From assembly GCA_028641055.1 (NCBI GenBank), contig CM054063.1, forward strand, positions 181,914,756-181,978,755: a DNA stretch of 64,000 nucleotides. The letters are read 5' to 3'. This document shows, one piece after another, positions 57,154 to 64,000 of this stretch; positions within the stretch are counted from its first letter, which is position 1; each line of letters begins with the position of its first letter. The stretch is from Alopecurus myosuroides. Taxonomy: Eukaryota > Streptophyta > Magnoliopsida > Poales > Poaceae. A program made the position numbers and the translations under genes. Under the pieces are notes generated by a model. That model saw only the letters and a program-made list of their open reading frames with translations, was not told the origin of the DNA and ran no database searches.

Positions 57154-57962
57154 TTATCTTTCCTCAACCTTTATAGACATAGTCCCAATCATAATAATTT
57201 CATATTCTTTTGGTGCCATTGGAATGGGACAATAAAATTCTCCTATCTTGATGGTCTCAATATTTTCAATTGAATTTAGACCATATCTTGTATCAATCTT
57301 CTTGGGAAAATAAACAGTATAATATTTATCATTAACACTAAAAGCTACTTTTTCTTGATTGCAATCAATAACAGCCTCTGCAGTGTTAAGAAAAGGTCTC
57401 CCAAGAATAATAGGCATATTATCATCTTTAGGCATTTCCAACACAACAAAGTCAGTTAATATCAAACAATTAGTAGCCACTTGATGAGGAACATTCTCAC
57501 ACATACCAACAGGAATAATAGTAGATTATCAGCCATTTGCAAAGATATATCATTATGTATCAATTTGTCCAGAGATAGTCTCTTATAAAGAAAGAAAGGC
57601 ATAACACTAACTCCAGCTTCCAAGTCACATAAGGCAGTTCTAACATAATTATTTTTAATAGAACAAGGGATAGTAGGAATACGAGGATCTCCAAGCTTCT
57701 TTGGAACCTTGCCATTGAAAGAGTAATTAGCAAGCATAGTGGAAATTTCCTCATTAGGAATCTTCCTTTTGTTGGGAAGTTTAATAATATCAGTCAAAGG
57801 GATTTGCAAAAACAAAGGTTTCATCCATACACAAAACTTGTTATAATGTTCTTCTTCTTTTGATTTGTGTTTCTTATTAGGAAAAGACATTGCTTTTTGT
57901 ACCCAAGGTTCTCTTTCATTACCATGTTTATTAGCAATGAAATCCTCCTTAGTATACTTCAA
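57154..57962 (-). pseudogene. Athila-2 aspartic protease region
   Basis: The first frame (57962-57462) contains LQIPLTDIIKLPNKRKIPNE and ALCDLEAGVSVMPFFLYKRL. Athila proteases normally have DLGAG or DLGAS here, so the glycine next to the catalytic Asp is replaced by Glu. A frameshift near 57490 leads to the second frame (57504-57154) with FVVLEMPKDDNMPIILGRPFL, the flap and ILGRPFL motif. It is inactive by two defects. Confidence 0.8.
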
Positions 57963-58231
57963 AGTTTTAGTTTGCTTTTCAGGTTCAGCTACAGTTTCTT
58001 CTTTATCAGAAGCATCACTTTTATCATTACCACTTTCAGTTTCTGCATCAGAATTAGATATACTACTAGGATATTTAGCAGGTTCAGGAGATTATACAAC
58101 AATTTTATGTCTCTTCTTCTTTTTCTTAGAAGGAGAACTATTGTTTTTAGGTTGCTAGTAATCTTGTTCAATTCTTTTAGGATGTCCTTCAGGATACAAG
58201 GGGTCCTGAGTTGAAACACCACTTCTAGTAA

Positions 58232-59767
58232 TTATTTCACAACATGTTTTTCTCTCAAATCATTAGCTAGCATATTTTTTTGCACTTTAGTGAGTTGATC
58301 AATTTGAGTTTGAACCATATAAAGATGTTTAACAAGCATTTTAACATCATTAGAGGTTCTCTCAATAATACCATGCAAATTATCAATAGCTCTAGAATTT
58401 TCCATAAGAAGATTTTGCACTGTCATATTAAAGTTGTCTTCCTTAACAACATAATTATGAAATTCATCTAAGAATTAATCAGGTGGTTTAGAGTAGGGAA
58501 TATATCTATCATCAAAATATTGGAGAGAGTGTATCTCAACTGTTGATGGATGAGGAATTGGCTTACATAATTCTTTTATAGGAGGTAAATTCTTCACATC
58601 TTTAGATATAATACCCATCTCTTTAAGAGATTTCTTGGCTTCCTTCATCACTTCAGCATTTAATTCAATCATCCCTCTGTTCTTGGGTGTTGGTGTTGGT
58701 GTTGGCTCTGGTGTAGGTGTAGGGTCAGGTATAGTCCAATCATCATTATTTTTTGCTATTTTAGCCAATAATTCCTCAGCTTGTTCTGGAGTTCTTTTCC
58801 TAAAAATAGAACTATCCAGGTATGTCCTAGATTCAACAGTTAGTCCATTATAAAATATATTTGAGAGCTCATTTTTTAGGTAATGGATTAGCAGGTCTAG
58901 CTCTTATTAAAGAACAAAACATTCTCCAAGATTCAGGCAATTTCTCTCCTTCAATTTTCTCAAAGTTAAAGATATCCTGCATAGCAGCATGTTGAGCAAT
59001 AGCAGGAAAATATTTTTGGAAGAAAGCATTAACCAAACCCATAGAACTAGTAATAGATCCAGGTGAAAAATTGTTAAACCAAGTTTTAGCTTCATCTTTC
59101 AATGAGAAAGGGAAGATCTTGGTAACAAAATAAGTACGCAACTTAGTATCATCAGAAAATAAACTACTCAAAGATGAGAGCTCATTCATATGTTCCATAG
59201 CACTTTTAGTTTCAGTTCCACAAAAAGTTCTTTCTCAACAATAGATATATAAGATAAATCTAGAGAGAAATCATAATCCTTATCTCTTGTGTGTATGGGA
59301 GATGTAGCAAACTTAGCATCAGGAGAAGATTTATATTTAAAAGCATGTCTTGCAAGAAGACTCTTAAGAGCACTTGCACCAGTAGTAGCCTGAGCTTCTT
59401 TAATAAAGTCATCATTAAGTTCAATGTAGGTTTCATCAAGATCATCACTAGAAATATCAGGTGAATTAACAGGTGTACCAGCATTTTCAAATGGAATTTC
59501 AGCACTTTCAATTTGTTTGGATTTAGCAATTGTAGCATCTAGGAAAGAACCTAGAGAACCAGTATCATCAAGCACGGTAGAAGCATCATCAAAAGTATCA
59601 GAAGTATTTTCAGACTCAGCATAAGTAACAGTGTGTGTAGCATGTGGTGGTGTAAGAAGCTTACTCATAACAGATGGTGAATAAAGAGCAACATAGGTGT
59701 TTAGAGTTGTACCTCTCCTTGTAGTGCATGGTAATATGGGAACTTTTCCATCACGAGTTTTAACCAT
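58232..59767 (-). pseudogene. Athila-2 gag, with frameshift and stops
   Basis: ATG at 59767 starts MVKTRDGKVPILPCTTRRGT, then an acidic, Ser-rich region. A frameshift near 59195 leads to the gag core (MEHMNELSSLSSLFSDDTKL; DEAKTWFNNFSPGSI; RMFCSLIRARP) ending at a stop at 58869. Farther left, 58768-58475 has a Pro-Thr repeat (PTPEPTPTPTPK) and 58426-58232 a coiled-coil-like stretch (NLHGIIERTSNDVKMLVKHL); TAA codons separate these in-frame blocks. It is a decayed gag of the Sabrina type. Confidence 0.85.
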
Positions 59768-59834
59768 AATGAAATGCTTTCATCAAACAATATCACGTTC
59801 AAGTGAGCAAATAAATAAAGCTATGCTCCCCGGC

Positions 59835-60803
59835 AACTTGCACAACATCTTTTGTCCTACCAGCCCGTTTGTAGCAAGGCCTCAAGGGAAACTACAGGTA
59901 ATTAAGGTGCTCCTTTTAATAAAGCACCGGCGCAAAGCATTAGCACTATGTGAACACACGTGATCCTCACATCATAACCATCCCCTCTGGTTGTCCCAAT
60001 TTCTATCACTTTGGGGCCTAGGGTTCCGGACAATGACATGTGTAAACAACTTGCAGATATGGTCAAGAAACATAATTATACTCATGAGACAATAACATGT
60101 TCAGATACGAGATCAAGGCAATCGGTTCCAAAGTGACAAGCATTAAGCATAACAAGTTGCAACCACGGTAGAAAACGCTAATAATGGGTACTAGGCACTA
60201 TGCTCTAATAATCTGGCATTATTACGTGAACGATCTCATCCAATACCTTCCATCCCTCTCAGCCTACAGCGGTGTTTCTCACACATGGACGGGGGAATCA
60301 TGGATGGTTGATGGAGAAGAGGTGGTGGTAACGATGGTGATGCTCTCCTCCGAATCCCCGTCCCGGCAGGGCGCCATAACAGGAACTTTTGATCCCCGAA
60401 TTGAATTTTGAGGTGGTGGCGGCGCTCTGTTGTGTTTCTGTGGAATATGACAAACCCCTCGTTGTTTTAGGGTTACAGGCGATAAGTAGTCGAAAGGGGA
60501 TCCCGAGGGGGTTCCTGGGGACCCCACACCACCAGCTGGCATGGCCTAGGGGGGCGCCCCCAGGGATGGTGTGGCCCCTCTCCGGGTCTCCTTCTGGATG
60601 CGAGGGTCTTCGGGTGTTTTATGGTCTTTGGGATCTTTTCTGGTCATTTTCCCGAAAGTTGATTTTTCTGCACAAAAAGAAGACACCAAGGTAATTCTGC
60701 TGAAAACAGCGTTAGTCTGTGTTAGTTGTATCCAAAACTCACAAGTTTAGAGGCAAACAACAACAAAAGTGTTCAGAAAAGGAGATACGTTTTGGACGTA
60801 TCA
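59835..60803 (-). repeat. Athila-2 5' LTR, truncated (969 bp), followed by target duplication GCAGC
   Basis: Matches 33911-34886 of the left LTR and ends GGACGTATCA at 60803. The first 409 bases of the LTR (equivalent of 33502-33910) and most of the primer site are gone: CTCCCCGGCAA, the outer part of a tRNA-Asp site (59827-59836), is joined directly to LTR sequence. GCAGC (60804-60808) is the target copy. Confidence 0.88.
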
Positions 60804-61273
60804 GCAGCCTGAGCAAACACTCGCTTATCCTTGATGACCTAGAACCTGGTAAGATTCATTAGGCAGACATGGTGCTTGTAGTCAAGGTAGATGTCAGTAT
60901 GAATGTAAGACTGCTCCACACACGAGAAACGAGTATCCTCTATCTCACAATCCTTTGGCTGCGAGTACCATTTGACCTGATAAATCCGAGTGAATTCACT
61001 AGCGGGAATGTCAAACTTGTAGTTCCTTCTTGATTCCTCCCCCTTTTTCCTCTTGGACAGAACCTTCTTCTTCGGACCAATGGCCTTTTCTTTGCCTTTT
61101 GCCATAGCTTGCCTAGGAGGCCGAGAGACACTAGGGTTCTCATTACTCGTCTCCTTATAGGAGGGACGCTTGCGAGTGCTCAACTTGTCAACACGAGAAC
61201 CACATGTGAATAGAGCATATAGATGGATAGCATAAGGTAAGTGCACACAAGCCAAATCATAGGAATCATTCAT
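60804..61273 (-). pseudogene. Uncharacterised retroelement ORF, N-terminal part (split by Athila-2)
   Basis: A frame from the ATG at 61273, or more plausibly from the ATG at 61105 (MAKGKEKAIGPKKKVLSKRK), runs to a TAG at 60839-60841 and stays open beyond it to the Athila-2 junction. The start is basic (Lys/Arg-rich, like a nuclear or nucleic-acid-binding tail), followed by FDIPASEFTRIYQVKWYSQP and CVEQSYIHTDIYLDYKHHVC. Its continuation is at 33501-32394, 27 kb away because of Athila-2. No known domain is visible. Confidence 0.6.
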
Positions 61274-62439
61274 AAAAATAATAGAAAAGCATCCACAATT
61301 CGATCATGTAACAATCCTAGAAGAAATCAACAAAGTTCTGAAATTTGTAAAAATGAGACAGAATTCAACTGGAATTTCCGGTTCAGATATTCCGGTTCCA
61401 CAAAATCAGAACTAGATTGATTTTTTCAACTAGGGCTAAAACTAGATCGACTAATTGGGGTGTTATCCTATTGTTTCTAGCATGCAATGGGATACTCTAG
61501 GAACATTTACCGGCAAACAATTTCAATAAAAACATGTCTCCAAGAAGGGGTAGGGGATGAACACCCAAGATTCAAAAAAGAGAAAGTTACCCTTGTCCAT
61601 GGAGACAAATGCTTGGATGAGAACGTTCCCGGTGATGGGGAGCACGAGATCCGGCCAAAATATTGAGAATCCAATGGAGGAAGTAGCCGGGAGGGCTAGG
61701 GTTCCAAGGGGCGGCAGCTATGGAGGAGGAGGAGGAGGTTGGGGGTGGATGAAAAGCAGGAAACTGCCCCTCACCCCGACCTCCTCGGATTTTGAAGGAA
61801 ATCTGCCAGACCATATATTTCGGTTCAAGTTTGAACCGGATATTCCATGTTCAATCGGCAATTCCAGTACAAAACTGTACCAGAAATTCCGGCTGCCTTC
61901 TGAACCAAAACTTCCTAGTTAAAAAACAAGACTTGTGTGCTAGAAACATGTTGGCTTTAGACAAGAAATCTTAGGATTGAAAAAACAAACTGATAATGGT
62001 ACTTCTCCCTCGATCTTGCAATAATCAAACAAGGAAATGCCAAGAAAGATGAAGTTTCCAATGAGAACACTTAGCTAGGAAAACAAAGGAAACACAATGA
62101 AATTCAAATAAAATCCCAACTAAGATCCAACTCTTCACAACTAAGAGGTTGGTGTCCTAAGACACCATGTAAGAGATCATGGTATGACACCACGAAGATA
62201 TATCTTGGGTGCATTGCCAATTCTCAACATTTTAGCTCACAATTCAACATTACAAATGGAGAGATAACAATGAAGTTTTGCTTTGGGCATAATGGGGGGG
62301 GGGAGGGAGAACCCAATGTGTTAGGATAACACTCCCCCTATGTCCATGCCTACACCTAAACCCAAACACATAGTTAACTATAGGGGTGCGTGCGAGATCC
62401 TCATGTCAAACTCCTTGAATCGATGATATTTAGCTCATT
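61274..62439 (-). other. Non-coding region downstream of the Sire-like pol, possible LTR
   Basis: On the minus strand a purine tract ATAGGGGGAG (62341-62332) is followed by TGTTATCCTAACACATTGGG, which looks like a polypurine tract and LTR start. If so, the 3' LTR runs left from 62331 and the ORF at 61273 lies in or beyond it. The region has a G10 run (62294-62303), a GGA microsatellite (about 61721-61738) and several TTCCGGTTC/GAACCGGA motifs in both orientations (61370-61400, 61820-61900). No second LTR is in the window to prove it. Confidence 0.45.
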
Positions 62440-64000
62440 CGTCAAATACATGAATCTTGAATCATCTAGAGGCTTCGTGAAATTTCCGCGATATTATCCT
62501 TGGTTAGGACATATTCTAGATCAATATCACCTCTTACCACATGATCCCGGATGAAATGATGACAAATCTCAATATGCTTCGTCCTTGTGTGTTGCACGGG
62601 GTTTTAGGAGATCATGATGATACTCTAATTGTCACATAAGAGATTCAATTACTCCAAGTGAACACCATACTGTTTGAGGGTTTGCCTCATCCATAGGAAT
62701 TGGGTGCAAGAACTAGCGGCCGCCACATACTCGGCTTCGGCGGTGGAGAGAGATATACAATTTTACTTCTTAGAAGACCAACTCACCAAAGACTTACCAA
62801 GGAATTGACAAGCCCCAAAAGTAGATTTCCTATCATGTTGATCACCAGCCCAATCCGAGTCTGTGTACCCCTTGAGAGAAAACCATGCCCCCTTTGGGTA
62901 CCACAAACCAAAACTTGAGGTATGAACCAAATACCGAAAGATCCTATGGACCGCAATCAAATGGCTTTCCTTAGGAGCCGCTTGATACCTTGCAAACACT
63001 CCTACACTCAACACAATATCGGTCCTGGATGCACAAAGGTAAATAAAAAAACCAATCATAGAACGATACAACTTCTGGTCCACATCTTTACAATCCGGAT
63101 TCCGCTTGAGGTGGCATTTGAATTGCATTGGAGAGGCCTTCTCCTTAGCACCTTGGAAGTTAAACCTTTTAAGCATTTCTTGGGTATACCTGGCTTGAGA
63201 AATGAAAGTCCCACAAGCCAATTGCTTCATCTCAAAGCCAAGGAATAATTTGAGCTCTCACATCATAGACACCTGAAACATGTCAGTCATAAGCTTTCAG
63301 AATTCATCATTGAAAGCTTTGTTAGTTGAGCCAACGATAATATCATTCAGGTAGAGTTGGCATATGAAAAACTCTCCCTTTACCCTCTTTGTGAAAAGGG
63401 TGGGATCTATTTTCCCCACTTCAAACCCACGGTCTTGCAGAACTCTCTAAGGTGCTCATGCAATGCACGTGGAGCTTGTTTAAGTCCATAAAGTGCCTTA
63501 GAGATCTTGTGCACATGGTTAGGGAAGTTTGGGTTCTCGAAACCTAGAGTTTGCTTAACATATACCTCCTCTTTCAATGGAACATTTAGAAACACTTTTT
63601 ACATACATTTTTTTGCAATTTAAAGTTATGAGAATATGCATATGCAAGGAGGATATAGATGGACTCAAGACGAGCCATATGAGCATAGGTTTCATCATGT
63701 CAATGCCTTCCACTTGAGAGTAGCCTTGAGCCACCAATCTTGCCTTGTTCCTCACAACAATACCATGCTCATGTTGCTTGTTCTTGAATATCCACTTAGT
63801 GCCAATAACATTGTGGAAATCTTTAGGCTTCTCAACTAGCTTCCAAACTTTATTGCGCTCAAAGTTATTTAGCTCATCATGCATAGCTTCCAACCAATCC
63901 GAATCTTCAAGAGCATCAAACACCTTCTTAGGCTCCACCATGGATATGTGAGCTTGATGCTCACTAAAGGTTGCTAACTGAGCTCTTGTGGATCTCTTGT
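62440..64000 (-). pseudogene. Ty1/copia pol (Sire/Maximus-like) RT and RNase H, decayed, running off the window
   Basis: The frame is open at 64000 and reads MVEPKKVFDALEDSDWLEAM, IGTKWIFKNKQHEHGIVVRN and KARLVAQGYSQVEGID, then shifts. Next comes [20 protein letters not shown] and [12 protein letters not shown] (63595-63407). The RT active site reads YLND (63353-63342) in place of YVDD. RNase H follows: YTDSDWAGDQHDRKSTFGAC (63230-62763), a stop, then TAEAEYVAAASS and LDIEYVLTK-like remains to about 62440. At least three frameshifts, several stops and the lost Asp make it inactive. Integrase and gag would be to the right. Confidence 0.88.

Larger units (their letters stand above)
33502..60803 (-). 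mobile_element. Athila-2: Ty3/gypsy Athila-lineage (Sabrina/WHAM-like) element with nested insertions
   Basis: It has a left LTR (33502-34886), a truncated right LTR (59835-60803), a minus-strand gag-protease region (57154-59767) and a 3' ORF typical of Athila elements (55101-56250). A chromovirus (35979-54258) interrupts the 3' internal part. RT, RNase H and integrase are missing, so it is non-autonomous or internally deleted. Flanks GTAGC and GCAGC form the target duplication. Confidence 0.88.

Noticed and set aside
61557..61922. 121-codon plus frame with Gly run downstream of the copia pol
   Set aside because: The Gly run comes from a GGA microsatellite. The frame is antisense to the element, lies in putative LTR sequence and has no known domain.
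1..64000. tRNA, rRNA or complete host genes, including resistance genes
   Set aside because: I looked for cloverleaf-like sequence, rRNA cores and common plant gene motifs on both strands. The only tRNA-like sequences are primer-binding sites, and only gene fragments (Ulp1-like, kinesin-like, one unknown exon) were found.

Overview
The window is plant nuclear DNA made almost entirely of transposable elements. It suggests a large-genome grass, most likely a Triticeae species (wheat, goatgrass, barley or rye). The basis is the element mix: Athila-lineage Sabrina/WHAM-like elements whose LTRs start TGATACGTCC, a LARD with 6.1-kb LTRs built like barley Sukkula, a Tekay-type chromovirus, copia elements primed by initiator tRNA-Met, and Helitron debris. 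I see no intact host gene, rRNA, tRNA or CRISPR array.

Left part (1-13.4 kb). A fragment of a Tat-like Ty3 element (integrase, minus strand) is fused through a 21-bp in-frame minisatellite to the C-terminal part of a Ulp1-like (C48) cysteine protease gene with one GT-AG intron. Next comes a plus-strand candidate first exon, split by a young, nearly intact copia element (3367-8180; two 342-bp LTRs with two differences). To its right lies a Helitron remnant: the N-terminal part of a Rep-helicase protein on the minus strand, a captured kinesin motor exon on the plus strand, a 180-bp duplication, and a canonical Helitron 5' end at 13427 that abuts the gag gene of an Athila element.

Centre (13.4-33.5 kb). 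Athila-1 (minus strand) has its 5' LTR split by a 15.8-kb LARD (15433-31280). The LARD has 6.1-kb LTRs, a 3.7-kb internal region without genes, a methionine-tRNA primer site and an exact target duplication CTCAT.

Right part (32.3-64 kb). The host is a degenerate Sire-like copia element (minus strand, running off the right edge) plus an uncharacterised ORF to its left. Athila-2 (33502-60803) sits inside that ORF. A complete Tekay-like chromovirus (35979-54258, plus strand, target duplication CATAG) sits inside Athila-2. A non-autonomous element (47105-51208, target duplication ACAAC) sits inside the chromovirus 3' LTR; its internal region is mostly a 68-bp dimeric satellite array. This gives a four-level nest.

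How the parts relate. The chromovirus is the only element with nearly complete enzymes, broken by one frameshift in RT. It carries an extra ORF (ORF0) before gag and a chromodomain at its end. The LARD and the satellite-bearing element have cis signals only and must borrow proteins. The LARD shares primer type and LTR start (TGT[A/C]ACATCCCAA) with the chromovirus class. The most unusual items are ORF0, the retrotransposon-borne 68-bp dimeric satellite, the Helitron-associated kinesin exon and the LARD.
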